From Austropuccinia psidii (lineage: Eukaryota > Basidiomycota > Pucciniomycetes > Pucciniales > Sphaerophragmiaceae), in contig JALGQZ010000009.1 of NCBI GenBank assembly GCA_023105745.1, positions 19,578,564 to 19,642,563 on the forward strand: 64,000 nt of DNA, in the 5' to 3' direction. Below the pieces are notes generated by a model. That model was not told the origin of the DNA and did no database searches. It worked only from the letters and a program-made list of their open reading frames with translations. The position numbers were made by a program, and so were the translations under genes. This document shows positions 47,523 to 58,340 of the stretch, in pieces; positions within the stretch are counted from its first letter, which is position 1, and each line of letters starts with the position of its first letter.

Positions 47523-50500
47523 ATGCCAGAAAAGAAAGAAACTAACCATATTCCAACCTTGGATGGAAAGAACTTTCCTCTCTGGAGCATCTTAATAGAT
47601 GTGGAACTATCAGCACGAGGTCTTCGCGATATTTGCAATTCTGATCTATCCCCAGGTGCCGATACAGTCACCGCCAATAATTGGAATCAATCCAACATCG
47701 AAGCGGTACAACTAATACTAAGCAAACTTCATCCCGAAGTAATAGTATCGGTGGTAGATGGTCTGACAGTAAAGAATGCAAAAGCCCTGTTGACAAAAAT
47801 CAACAATAAGTTTGCATCTCAGACAATTACAAATCGTGGAAGAACCTGGGTACGATGGGAATGTTTAAGATTTAATGGTAACATCGAAGAATATGTGAAA
47901 GATTGCTCTAACATATTATTCGACATCGCTGGTATTGGAATCTCTCTACCTCAGGATATCATGGCATATTCCATATTAGGAAGAATTAGTAGAGACAGCA
48001 ATGCTTACGATCATGTTATTGACTCCATGGTATTGACGATGAACGCCAACATTAATCCACAAATAGTGTTAGACAAATTATCCGAGCTGATCCAACACAA
48101 AAATACTAAAAATTCATTCCAGAAAGGAATCAAAGGAGAAACAAGTCAAGACTCAGCCTTCCTCACAAACTCAAACAACTTCCCATATAAAATAACATAT
48201 GTGTGTCGTGATGGTAAACACAATCCAAAAAACACGACACACAAGCCTGAGAGTTGTTGGGTTGAACATCCAGAACTTCGACCACAATCAAGAAACAAAA
48301 ACAAGAAAAACCTCAGAGAATCTGAGACACATCAGACCGTTATGGAAGCCTTACTCTCTAATGTAGCACCAAATCAAATCAAACCACACAGTTTAGTAAT
48401 TGATTGTGGTGCTACACATCACATGTTCCGAGATAAAAGTATCTTCACTGAAATCTCATCATTCTCTAATACAATTAGTACAAGTGATCCAGAAAGTAGT
48501 CTAATATGCAGAGGACAGGGAACAGTTCAAATCGAAATCAATAATGAACTAGTTACGTTAAAAAACTGTCTCTACGTACCAAAAATAACAAAAAACTTAG
48601 TCAGCCTACTTGATTTGTTTGACAAATCCATAACAATTACCAAAGACAATGATCAGTTTCACATATCTCAAAGTGGGCGAATACTTCTGAGTGGTCAGAT
48701 CATTAACAAACTAATGATAGTAACTTTTAATCAACCAAAATCGTTTCTGACAAAAGGAGGAGAAGACCCACCTTGGCATCAAAGGTTAGGTCATCCTGGA
48801 AATCAAATCCTCAAGTCACTTGGCTTTACCAACTTTAGTGAACAACCTTGTGACGTCTGCGCCAAAGGAAAAATGACTACATTACCTTTCAAAGGTCATT
48901 TCACTGAAGTTGCAGAACCACTTGACTGTCTACACCTAGACGTTGTCGGACCGATTACACCAACCTCAAAATCGGGTTACTGTTATTTCCTGACAATGGT
49001 AGATCAACATACTTCCTTTAAAATCACAAAAATCTTAAAAAACAAATCAGATGTGTTCAATGAATTCGTTATTCAACAAAAACTCCTCGAAAATCTTCAC
49101 GACAGAAAGATAAAGAAGATAGTGACAGACGGTGGAGGAGAATTTGTAAATCAAAGGTTCAAAGACCTGGCCAATACTTGTGGATTCACTCACGTTGTGG
49201 CGCCTCCATACACCCCTGAATATAATGGCTTTGCTGAAAGAGCAAATCGGACGATTCTGGATAAAGCAAGATGTTTACTCCTCAATTCAAATCTTCCCAA
49301 TCAGTATTGGGCAGAAGCAGTAAACACAGCGACATTTCTTACCAATATCATTCCGACGCCATCAAGGAACAATTATTCTCCACACTATCTCTGGTTAAAA
49401 GTACCGCCTAAGATTAGAAAAATAAGAACATTTGGATGCAAAGTGGTGTTTGCAATCCCCAAACAAAAACGAACCTGGAAGCTAGGACCAGTGGGTGAAA
49501 TTGGAATCTTGCTAGGATTTGAAAATGAAGCCTATCGTATTTTGAAGATTAGCGACAAGAAGGTGTATAGTAGTAGGCAGGTGGTTTTCTTTGAAAAAGA
49601 ATTTCCATCACTATCAGATGACGAAAAATCTGACTTATCTTTCTCTTATCCTAGTTGGGATGATTGGAGCGAATCGCATGAAGATCAATTTGTTGATTGC
49701 CTTGAGAGCTTAGGCGAAGAGGAGAATGAATCAACCCATGAAGTCATTGATGACGAAACAGAAGTTGAAGAAAGCAACATGGAAGATGAAAGTAACTCTG
49801 ATGAGGACCTATCACCTGCAAGAAAAAGAATCAAGGTTATAGGACCGAGACATCCTACTTTAATTAATTCAGAAATAAGAGAAGAAAACATACTTCCTTA
49901 TCCCAGACGACCTGTTGCTCTCAACACTCAAAATGACCCGCTTTCATACAATCAGGCTGTGAATTCTCCTTATAGCCATCTATGGGTTAAAGCGATTAAG
50001 AAGGAACTTCAATCAATGTGGGATTTAAAGGTATGGGAAGAAATTCCTATTCAAGACACATTCAAGTTGATAGGGACAACCTGGGTTTTTAAAACGAAAA
50101 CAGATGATCAACATCGTGTTGTTGAATACAAAGCACGACTTTGTGCCCAAGGTTTCTCACAAACGCAAGGAACTGATTTCTCAAAAACCTTTGCGCCCAC
50201 CGGAAGGTTGAATTCCCTCAGAACATTAATATCGTTTGCTGTCTCCAAGAATCTTTTGTTTGAACAGTTGGATATTAAAAGTGCATTTTTAAATGCCCCA
50301 TTAGAAGAGGAGGTCTACTTAACGATCCCACAAGGTTTGGACAGTGATAAAAAACATAGGTGCCTGAAATTGAAAAAGGCCATCTACGGTTTGAAACAAG
50401 CCCCACTAGCTTGGTATAGACGTTTGTCGTCATGGTTACTTAGCATTGGTTTCAAGATTTCTAAATCGGATGCATGCGTATTTTTCTCTGAAGGAAAAGA

Positions 50501-51524
50501 TCCCATTTGGCTTTTCCTACACGTTGACGATATAGGAATCTTTGGAAAAAACTTATCTAATTTCAAAGAGAAAATAGAAAGAGAATTCCAAACCAAAATC
50601 TTGGGCAAAGCTGACTTAATGCTGGGCATTAAAATCACTCATGACACAAACTCTATCACTTTGTCACAAAGCCATTATATCGATTCATTGCTAGATCTTT
50701 ATGGAATGAAAAATTGTAAGCCAGTCGGAACTCCATTAATCCCCAATTCTCATTTAAATAGTGCATCTCAAGAAGAAAGAAGTGCTTTTGAGAAGTTAGA
50801 AGTCAATTATCGTAGTGCCGTAGGAAGTCTCAGTTATGTTAGCTCAGCAACACGACCAGACCTGTCTTATCCTGTCAGTGCACTGTCTCAGTTCTTAGAA
50901 AAGCCAGGTATCGAGCACTGGAATGCTTTTCTACATGTATTAAAGTATCTAAAAGGGACACAGGATGTTGGACTCACTTACACTGGAAACAATTCTGAAG
51001 CACCAGTCGCTTACTCTGATGCAGACTGGGGAAATTGTCGTATCACTAGACGATCTGTTACGGGTTACTTGGTCAAAATATTCAACAATTTGGTTGTGTG
51101 GAAAACAAGGAAGCAACCGACGGTGTCCTTATCATCTGCTGAAGCAGAGTATAAATCACTGACAGATTTGGGAAGCGAACTTATATGGTTCAAGCAATTT
51201 TGTAGGGAAGTAAACATCTTTGATGAAAATAATGCTATCATCGTTCATGAAGATAACCAAGGCTGTATTGATACAGCCAATAGTGACAGTAATACGAATG
51301 CAAGAAGAATGAAGCATATCGATATACAACTCCATTTTATTCGGGAAATGATTGAAGACAAGAAAATAAAATTGGTTTATACTCCCTCAAGCAACATGCT
51401 TGCTGATTTTCTCACTAAATCAGTGAGTCGACCCGCCCTTAAAAGGGCCTTGCAAAGTTTGAAGCTATTCACGTACGAAGACAGAGGGGGTGTTGAAGGA
51501 AAAATGTCTCAGTCCGTGAGCTGA
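47523..51524 (+). CDS. Copia Gag-Pol polyprotein (1333 aa, intact)
   Basis: Single frame from ATG 47523. Gag occupies about 1-270 and lacks a canonical CCHC knuckle, having only 'VCRDGKHNPKN...CWVEH'. The protease carries 'LVIDCGATHHMF' (Asp294, Cys in place of Ser/Thr). The GAG-pre-integrase zinc finger is 'WHQRLGHP' (H419) with C443 and C446. The integrase core triad is D473 (LHLDVVGP), D536 (VTDGGGEF) and E572 (FAERANR), with DDX35E spacing. RT has 'TWVFKTKTD', 'QLDIKSAFLNAPL' and catalytic 'LHVDDIGIF' (D1002, D1003). RNase H has 'AYSDADWGN' (D1166), 'SLSSAEAEYKSL' and 'ARRMKHIDIQLHFIRE'. The order protease-integrase-RT-RNase H defines Ty1/copia. The last 11 codons and the stop lie inside the 3' LTR (starting 51491), so the LTR supplies the C-terminus. 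No separate gag stop or frameshift site is seen. Confidence 0.97.
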   Translation: MPEKKETNHIPTLDGKNFPLWSILIDVELSARGLRDICNSDLSPGADTVTANNWNQSNIEAVQLILSKLHPEVIVSVVDGLTVKNAKALLTKINNKFASQTITNRGRTWVRWECLRFNGNIEEYVKDCSNILFDIAGIGISLPQDIMAYSILGRISRDSNAYDHVIDSMVLTMNANINPQIVLDKLSELIQHKNTKNSFQKGIKGETSQDSAFLTNSNNFPYKITYVCRDGKHNPKNTTHKPESCWVEHPELRPQSRNKNKKNLRESETHQTVMEALLSNVAPNQIKPHSLVIDCGATHHMFRDKSIFTEISSFSNTISTSDPESSLICRGQGTVQIEINNELVTLKNCLYVPKITKNLVSLLDLFDKSITITKDNDQFHISQSGRILLSGQIINKLMIVTFNQPKSFLTKGGEDPPWHQRLGHPGNQILKSLGFTNFSEQPCDVCAKGKMTTLPFKGHFTEVAEPLDCLHLDVVGPITPTSKSGYCYFLTMVDQHTSFKITKILKNKSDVFNEFVIQQKLLENLHDRKIKKIVTDGGGEFVNQRFKDLANTCGFTHVVAPPYTPEYNGFAERANRTILDKARCLLLNSNLPNQYWAEAVNTATFLTNIIPTPSRNNYSPHYLWLKVPPKIRKIRTFGCKVVFAIPKQKRTWKLGPVGEIGILLGFENEAYRILKISDKKVYSSRQVVFFEKEFPSLSDDEKSDLSFSYPSWDDWSESHEDQFVDCLESLGEEENESTHEVIDDETEVEESNMEDESNSDEDLSPARKRIKVIGPRHPTLINSEIREENILPYPRRPVALNTQNDPLSYNQAVNSPYSHLWVKAIKKELQSMWDLKVWEEIPIQDTFKLIGTTWVFKTKTDDQHRVVEYKARLCAQGFSQTQGTDFSKTFAPTGRLNSLRTLISFAVSKNLLFEQLDIKSAFLNAPLEEEVYLTIPQGLDSDKKHRCLKLKKAIYGLKQAPLAWYRRLSSWLLSIGFKISKSDACVFFSEGKDPIWLFLHVDDIGIFGKNLSNFKEKIEREFQTKILGKADLMLGIKITHDTNSITLSQSHYIDSLLDLYGMKNCKPVGTPLIPNSHLNSASQEERSAFEKLEVNYRSAVGSLSYVSSATRPDLSYPVSALSQFLEKPGIEHWNAFLHVLKYLKGTQDVGLTYTGNNSEAPVAYSDADWGNCRITRRSVTGYLVKIFNNLVVWKTRKQPTVSLSSAEAEYKSLTDLGSELIWFKQFCREVNIFDENNAIIVHEDNQGCIDTANSDSNTNARRMKHIDIQLHFIREMIEDKKIKLVYTPSSNMLADFLTKSVSRPALKRALQSLKLFTYEDRGGVEGKMSQSVS
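51481..51490 (+). promoter_or_regulatory. Copia polypurine tract
   Basis: ACAGAGGGGG immediately precedes the 3' LTR. It is also translated, since gag-pol runs through it. Confidence 0.8.
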
Positions 51525-52101
51525 TAAAAACCGCGGACTTGACTGAATTGAGAACATTGATTACATCGCGAGGGTTTAAGAGCACAATGGACTGTAATGT
51601 ATCCGTGCATTTACAGAGGGATGTTTTTATATATAAACAATAAGAAATGGAGCTCAGGTGAAGAAGAGAGCATTATCATCGGTTATTTATTTCTTTATTT
51701 AATAAATCACTCAAGAAGTCAAAAGTTCTAAACAGGATTTACACTCTGATATTCGATAAGAGGTTTGTCTCTGGTTTGCTAGTTGTACAACACAAACCAT
51801 ACACTGACCTAAGTAAATTAGTGTACTCTGTCGACTTTACCTTTCTAAAAATACTTTCGTCTTATTTGTATCTGTTGTATTAAAGTACTGATAGGTTAGT
51901 TCAATACTTGGATAAGACTCATCTAAACTATGGCTGATGTTCTATACTGTAGTTCTAAAAAAACAGAATACATTAAAGTAGTTTCTGAATCGTTTGATAA
52001 TTACCTATTGTTGTTCACCTTTAGGTACTTAATTTTCACTGTCATATGTTTTACATTTACTTTATGTTAATAAAACACTTTAGTTTTCTAAAAATTTTAC
52101 A
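51491..52101 (+). repeat. Copia 3' LTR
   Basis: 611 bp, four substitutions relative to the 5' LTR, followed by the AACAC target duplication. Confidence 0.95.
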
Positions 52102-52489
52102 AACACCAGGGTGAATCTCGCGTCAATCATCGGCGATTGACTTCATGTTGCACTGCGGTCAGTATAAAATCTTGCTTCAGTCGTGTTAGTGTCACTTTAT
52201 AGTCACTGGATTTAGTGGGTCATGTCACGTCAGCGTCAAGACAACGTCAATCGTCACATGTGTCACATGAGAATGTCACTAAAAGCCCAAACCCATTTCA
52301 ACACTATTTGCAATGTTTGTGTAATTTCACCTCATTGGCTTCCACATCCCCACCTAATCCGCCCCAACGCTTTGCATGCTTACGCGCCCGCACCGCCCTC
52401 CAGATGAGACTCCAACACTGCCCCCCATCTCCGTCCTCACCACCCCTTACACTTTCACACCCCCACCCTCACCATCTTTATGCTCACAT

Positions 52490-52965
52490 GGTGCCCTCCC
52501 AACACCGCTAGCCATCCTTACGCTTGTGTAGTGCCCTCCCGACACAGCTTACCATCCTTACGCTTGCAGAGTGCCCTCCCAACATCCTCCTGACACCACT
52601 TATCCTTACGCTTGTGTAGTGCCCTCCCAACACTGCTTACCATCCTTACGCTCACCGAGTGCCCTCCCAACACTGCTTACCATCCTTACACTCGTGGAGT
52701 GCACTCCCAACACTGCTTACCATCCTTATGCTCGCGGAGTGCCCTCCTGACATGCTCCCAACACTCCTTACCATCCTTACGCTCGCAGAGTGCACTCCTG
52801 ACATGCTCCTTACGCTTGCGGAGTGCCCTCCCCACATGCTCCCGACACCACTTATTCTTATGCTTGTGTAGTGCCCTCGTGACGTGCTCCCGACACTGCT
52901 GCCCATCCTTACGCTCGCAGAGTTCCCTCCCGACACCACTTTTCCTTACGCTTCTGTACTACATC
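52490..52965. repeat. 40/51-bp minisatellite, G copy 2 left end
   Basis: Tandem units of mainly 40 bp (ATCCTTACGCTTGTG...GTGCCCTCCC.ACACTGCTTACC), some extended to 51 bp by an extra GACATGCTCCC-like insert. The complementary form is at 23640-24290. Open frames across it are repeat artefacts. Confidence 0.85.
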
Positions 52966-52970
52966 CATAG

Positions 52971-52994
52971 TGTACGGTGGCTTGTTGGCGTACA
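52971..52994. repeat. 24-bp palindrome-like site, G left
   Basis: TGTACGGTGGCTTG followed by a core and GTACA. Same motif at 57967-57990 (TGTACGGTGGCTTGCCATTGTACA shape) and inverted at 23606-23629. Confidence 0.6.
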
Positions 52995-53680
52995 CAATGA
53001 ACGCAATCACCGAAATATGCTGAGTGGCCTTCTCTGCCAACAGGACCTAAGGGGAAATTGGTCAGTATATTCACAATTTTGTGGTTAGGGTTGAAATCAT
53101 GAGACTCACAAATTAAAAACTAATAAGTGGACTATTTAAGACAACAATTGTGTCTCCTGTTTACCCAACAAAACCATTTTATTTCATATCATTCAAATGG
53201 AACACTTTGCTTAGTCCTTACCTCATGAGCGTTGAATAGTTCAAAAGTTGACTTTAGTAGGTTTCTCACTAGTCAACTTTATTCAATGTCTCACAGGGAA
53301 GTGATTTCATTTGAATGATATGAAATAATTTGAAACACATCACCTGCTTGAATTTCCCAACAAATCATCTTTTCCAAATGCAATACAATTTCAATAGAAT
53401 ATACCAAGTCTGTTGATGTGCAGGTTTATTTTGGTCAGCTTGTGGTTCTAAAATATATTTTTTCTATAATATTCAATAACTCTTAAACTGCTTTAAATTG
53501 ATATTTAACTTCTTTCAAACTCACCAAAATTCTCCAATATTACCTCAAAAAGAATCAATTATTTTAAACTTATTTTACTTCCACTTTTTTTCTTCAATTT
53601 GGATCTTTTTATTCTACAATATTCAATCGGGTTATCAATCAACTTGTCACCATCTATTTGCTCAATAAACTACCTCCGCT

Positions 53681-55819
53681 ATGGCCCAAACCCTGGGAAA
53701 TTCAACTGAATTCAATGAACAACCAAATTCAGCTCCAGAGAGTGGAAGTTAAATCTCTGATATGGCCAGTAGTTGTGAATTAGGCATTGAAGTAGAGAGC
53801 CAGTCACATGAAGATAATCAAGATCCACCATTTCTTCCATAATGTGAGTATGCATCCATCTTGAATATTTCTAATCTCTCAAAACCTGATATTGTGTCAT
53901 AGCCTTTATTTCAGGTCAGCCTCCAAGCTCTCAGAAACCAAATTTTAAAAGTTATGAGAAGGAAAAGACTGTTGAACCTTGTGCACCAACAGAAGATGAT
54001 GGGCAAGATGATGTAGTTTTCAGTGGGGAGGTGGAAATTATATCCAAGGAACAACTTGTCTCCAACATTGCTCAAACTATCCCAAGGCTCAAAAAAACTC
54101 AAAATGATAGTAAAATTCCTGATTATGTGCGTCAAAAGATTTCTGAAGCCATGAGCCTGCTCAAAATGGATTTGAACCGTAAGTCCATTACTCATTCAAA
54201 ACAAAATTGATAAAAATAGCTGCTTACAATATATGGGCAGGTGTGGAGGTGGGAGAATCTCTACCTGAAGGATCTTGAGTCCTAATTGGATTTCCAGGCA
54301 AAGTATTAGGAAAAAGACTAAATATACATGCAACCAAAAAATGCCGTACCTTTGAAGCCGCAAAGGATTCTCGGGATCAAGGTGATGAAATGATCAATGT
54401 TGAAGGGGACCATATTGATAATGAACCTCCACATGCTGAACCCCCCCCATACTCAATGAAACAATCCATGATGAAGCTCCACATACTGAAAGCCCCCCCG
54501 ATACCCAATGAAACAATCCATGATAAAACCCCTCCCGCCTCTCCTCCAAATATTCAAGCCTTCCAGGAAAGGGAGACAATTAAACATGATACAATGGGAC
54601 AAGATATGACTGATATAATTCCTGACCCTGAGCCCAAAGTGTCATTGTCTGGTAATTTTCAAGGAATATTTTTATCCCACATGGAAGAGTTTTCAGGCAT
54701 TTTGAATTATCATTCCAATATTACTCAACAATCATGGAAAAGGGGGCTTGATAATATCAATAGTATTTACAAAAATCGATGGGACAATTTACCAACAAAG
54801 GATGCTCATACATTCCTGCCTGTTGATATTAAGGTGATCATTAACCAAGAGCTTAAAATGTTGGCTTGGCTGGAGGACCTTGAGATGGCAGGTGAGTTTT
54901 ATCTTTGTGCATGATATTTGATTATTGGCTGTTGACTGGCGATATAAATTGCAATATACAGGGTTAGATTTTTTTAAGCCAATAGAAACAGAAGCGTTTT
55001 TTGATCACAACATTTGGAATCTCAAATTGATGAAGGAATCAGCTAAACCTCTAGAGAATCTCCCAAAATCTGAACACTCCTTCTTCAAAATGGTTCAGAG
55101 CCTTCTTTACCCCGCCAATCCAGCTAAACATTTTTGGGCAAATGTTATGTTTGAATCCATTAGTTTAGTCTCATATGATGTGATTGCACCAACATCAAAT
55201 TTGACCAATCCTCTTGGACTCGAAGGGGGAGCAGTTGAATACCTTGCCTCCTGCTTGAGTAAATCAAAGAAACATGCAACCCAGCTTAGCATTGAAGGTG
55301 GCGCAGCTGACAATAAGATATCCACAAAGCCGCGCAAGAGCCTGGAGGATCTAATGGATACAGTTATAAATTTGATGATTGCATACAACATGGTACATGC
55401 ACATACAAAGGTCGAAGTTAATGGCATCAAAGAAAAATGAGGCCATCAAAGATCTTTTGACGTGTCACCATAATCTCGGAATAAATTGAATTTGCTATGG
55501 TATATTAACAGCATTCTGTGCAGCAGGAATTCGTGGTTTGATGGTATGCTCAGATGACTGGAGAACAAGCTCAGTTAAAGGGGCTTTATCACTAATTGAC
55601 ATTTCCAAAAAACTTTCAGAGGGTAAAAATCTAGTGGAGCCTGTGTGGCTACGTACTAATAAGTATATATGTAATCTACTGAATAAAGGTTTCTTCTCAT
55701 CAGAGTCTTTTAACCCCACTGTACCTCTTAGATTTGAATTTGCCCAATGCTTGGAATTAGACTTTGGTGATTCCTGGGTGGCAAAGTGCGGTATTGGTCA
55801 AGTGATGAGGTCACCTTGA
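53681..55819 (+). pseudogene. G-element gene, copy 2 (function unknown)
   Basis: Starts at 53681 (MAQTLGNSTEFNE) but hits TAA at 53750-53752, where copy 1 reads AAA. Later exons share blocks with copy 1 ('GVEVGESLPEGS', 'DIIPDPEPKVSLSGNFQGIF', 'RWDNLPTKDAHTFLPVDIKV'). An intron at 54892-54961 (GTGAGT...CAG) joins 'DLEMAG' to 'LDFFKPIETEAFFD'. This is followed by 'FWANVMFESISLVSYDVI', 'LASCLSKSKKHATQLS' and, after a one-base shift near 55435 and a further gap, 'AAGIRGLMVCSDDWRTSS', 'VWLRTNKYICNLLNKGFF' and 'FAQCLELDFGDSWV'. The composition suggests a folded C-terminal domain I do not recognise. Splice signals shared with copy 1 indicate a once-functional gene. Confidence 0.5.
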
Positions 55820-57040
55820 CTGTACCCAGGTCAGCTAAACTCACAACCAGGATTGACCCGTTTTAGATTAGCTTTGTACTAGATAGATTGTAATTGAATT
55901 TTGCAAAGTTATTTATGAATTTAATAATCATGACTTCCTATCCTACTACTTCCCGGATGCCACAGTCTGAATACTAATAGTAATTGTATGGCGGCATGCC
56001 TCTGTACATCATTGAAAAGACTCCGACAAGACAAAAGCTGAGTCAGGCAGTTGTGCACGCAAGTAGCACATGCAGGGGCATTGCGGGAGGTCGCGTTTTT
56101 CACTTCCCGCCAGCCCATAATAGGCCAAATGTTCCTGTGTCTTTCAAGAGGACTAGGAGAACTAGGGATCTGCAGCAGGATGCATATTGCATTTGCGTGT
56201 GCTTGCGATATTCCAAATGGTTGGATTGGAAAGTGATTGCATGGGAACATCAATATGTCAAATTGAATAATGCACTATCCACTGCAATTTTCATGTTCAG
56301 GTATTTGAGATTGTGAATTTGCAAAGGTAAGGTGTGAGCTTTCTTTTTAGCCGCAATTAAAAGAGATTCATCCACCGCAATCAAATTTAGGTGATATTAA
56401 TAAATCAGTAATCATTTGGTTTCATTTCATTTTCTGCTGCAAGCATGCCATTCAGGAAAAAAGGAAAAGAGCGTAAAAGGGAACTTTCAAGAAAGTGTTG
56501 GGCTGAGGAAGGAAAGTGTGAGTTGCTTGCTTAATCTCAGTGTATATATAAAGATATATATATATTCTTCCACATTTATGTGGCACCCTCATTGGGCCCC
56601 ACGGAAGAACATTGGCTTTAGTCAGTTCAGATTGTGCCAATGTCATGTGGGCTCCAACAGGGAAGTCAAAGGATGTGTGCCAAAGAAAGCTCCTTGGGCA
56701 TTGGGCACCATTCTGGACTCAAACCTCCTTAGCTTTGAATGGCAGGAAGCAGTATCTGATATCTTGTCTGCTTCAACACATAGTGATCCCTCAACCACTC
56801 AGGAATAGTGGGAGATCCCAAAAGACAAATGAGCACAAAACAACCCAAATGAATAGGTTGTTTTCCTCCTCTTGCCCAGGAGCATAAATATCACTGCCAG
56901 TATCAGCAAATATGACCCCAAGTGAAATTTGGAGGGTTGTGGATTTCAATCAGATCAAAAGCATTCACTTTGGCCATGTGGCAATTTTCTCTTCAACCAG
57001 ATTACTCATTGCCCTTGTTGAATTCTGACCATTCACAACA
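55820..57040. other. Spacer between the G gene and the TET-like pseudogene
   Basis: No gene is supported. The frames at 55984-56316, 56051-56236 and 56416-56808 overlap antisense frames and lack motifs. This could be a secondary insertion separating the two halves of one gene. Confidence 0.4.
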
Positions 57041-57841
57041 ATGAGTGAAGTAGAGGTCAATCAATGGGATGAATTATCACAATTCTTATATCGTAAGAAG
57101 AGATTCACCGACCTGATTTCAACAAATGGAGCATTAGTGGAGGGATTTATGTCTGCGATTGGGTGGCGCAAATGCAGCACGAAGAATGAACAATTTGGTC
57201 TGTATGGAATTGTCAGGAAAATTGAAAACACAAAAGATGAGTGGCGGAACTGAGGTGCCAATCTTAGCTCGGTGGGTTGCATTCTAGGTCAATCCTTACA
57301 ATATGTTGGGGATAATTTATTTGAGAAGATTCAAAATTGCTACAACTCATTGGGGGTTCTGTCTTTTGATCAAGTCAACTATGAAGGCAATATTCCTGCA
57401 AATCAGGGTGCATGTGAGTTTGCTTCCGCACTCACTTTCACCATTAATGGATTCAAAAACTCACCTCATCTTGATAAGGATGCATCGCTGTATGCTTTGG
57501 GATGGTGGTTTCAAGCTGATAAGTGGACCAGCCAAATTCAAATAGATCAATCAAAGCAGTGTACAGGGGGAAAATTGATTTTCCCAAATGAGCATTTTTG
57601 GATTGATCCATCTGCATGTCATGGGCTCATTCAGGTAGTGTGGGCCAGTAGTACATTTGTTCATTATACTGATCCAGCACAGGACAATGAAAGCATAACA
57701 CTAGTGGGTATGTCCGCACAATGCTCAAGCAGGTTAGCAAAAACAAGGTGGCAAAAAAGCCATGGCTATTATGAGATTGGCAAGAGAGCGGGATATCAAA
57801 TCAGGGATGGTAATATAATCTCATTCCAATTCAAAGAATGA
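57041..57841 (+). pseudogene. TET/JBP-like 2-oxoglutarate/Fe(II) dioxygenase, one in-frame stop
   Basis: Matches the pattern of rust 'Tet-like 2OG-Fe(II) oxygenase' proteins (TET/JBP superfamily, whose known members oxidise 5-methylcytosine or thymine). Blocks are 'LSQFLYRKKRFTDLISTNGA', 'GFMSAIGWRKCSTKNEQFGL', 'ACEFASALTFTINGFKNS', the iron site 'PHLDKD' (His codon 57467, Asp codon 57473), 'GGKLIFPNEHFWIDPSACHG', the distal iron His in 'TFVHYTDP' (57662) and a candidate 2OG-binding Arg in 'QCSSRLAKT'. One TGA at 57251-57253 breaks the frame; the downstream part (57254-57841) is in the same frame and complete to its stop. The Fe-binding residues survive, so loss is recent or the stop is read through. 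Assigned from memory of the family. Confidence 0.75.
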
Positions 57842-57966
57842 GGAGATTTGAATGTGTGTTGGGTAAATAATGGTGGGGTAAGGCAGAGGACAATATACAC
57901 CAGGATTGGATGGTTTCAAGTGCGGGAGATGGGGTGTCTCACATGAAAAAGGGGTAAAGTGAATTA

Positions 57967-57990
57967 TGTACGGTGGCTTGCCATTGTACA
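57967..57990. repeat. 24-bp palindrome-like site, G right
   Basis: TGTACGGTGGCTTG then CCATTGTACA, sharing its first 14 bp with the left site at 52971. Confidence 0.6.
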
Positions 57991-58019
57991 TATGTCCTGG
58001 TTTGTTGCTCTTGTCCAGG

Positions 58020-58340
58020 ATGCCGATGCTTCACACGTGAATCCTTATGCTTGTGCAGGTTCCGACAATGCTAAAAGTTCCTTATTCCTATGCGGGGTGC
58101 CAACGCTTCACACACCAATCCTCACGCCTGTGCAGGTTCCCAACAACTCACACGCCAATCCTTACGCCCGTGCAGGCTCCGGACAATTCACATGCCAATC
58201 CTTACGCTTGTGAAGGTTCCCAAAAATGCTAAAAATTTCATACACCTGTGCAGGATCCCAACAATTCTTACGCCTGTGCAGGCTCCTGGAAACTCACATG
58301 CCAATCCTTACGCTTGTGAAGGTTCCCGACAATTTCAACA
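58020..58340. repeat. 40-bp minisatellite, G copy 2 right end
   Basis: Tandem 40-bp units (CCAATCCTTACGCYYGTGC then AGGYTCC and GACAATTCACA), with CCAATC at 58115, 58155 and 58195. The core ATCCTTACGCTTGTG is shared with the left array. Confidence 0.8.

Larger units (their letters stand above)
46859..52101 (+). mobile_element. Young, apparently intact Ty1/copia retrotransposon
   Basis: Two 611-bp LTRs (46859-47469 and 51491-52101) flank one open gag-pol frame. The 5 bp on each side are AACAC (46854-46858 and 52102-52106), a perfect target duplication. By eye the LTRs differ at four positions (46921/51553, 46935/51567, 47342/51974, 47359/51991), about 0.65 percent, which marks a recent insertion. 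A polypurine tract ACAGAGGGGG (51481-51490) abuts the 3' LTR. It sits exactly at the LTR-D/repeat-G boundary. Confidence 0.97.

Noticed and set aside
52612..53088. 158-residue open frame
   Set aside because: Crosses minisatellite and the palindrome-like site; low-complexity repeat translation.
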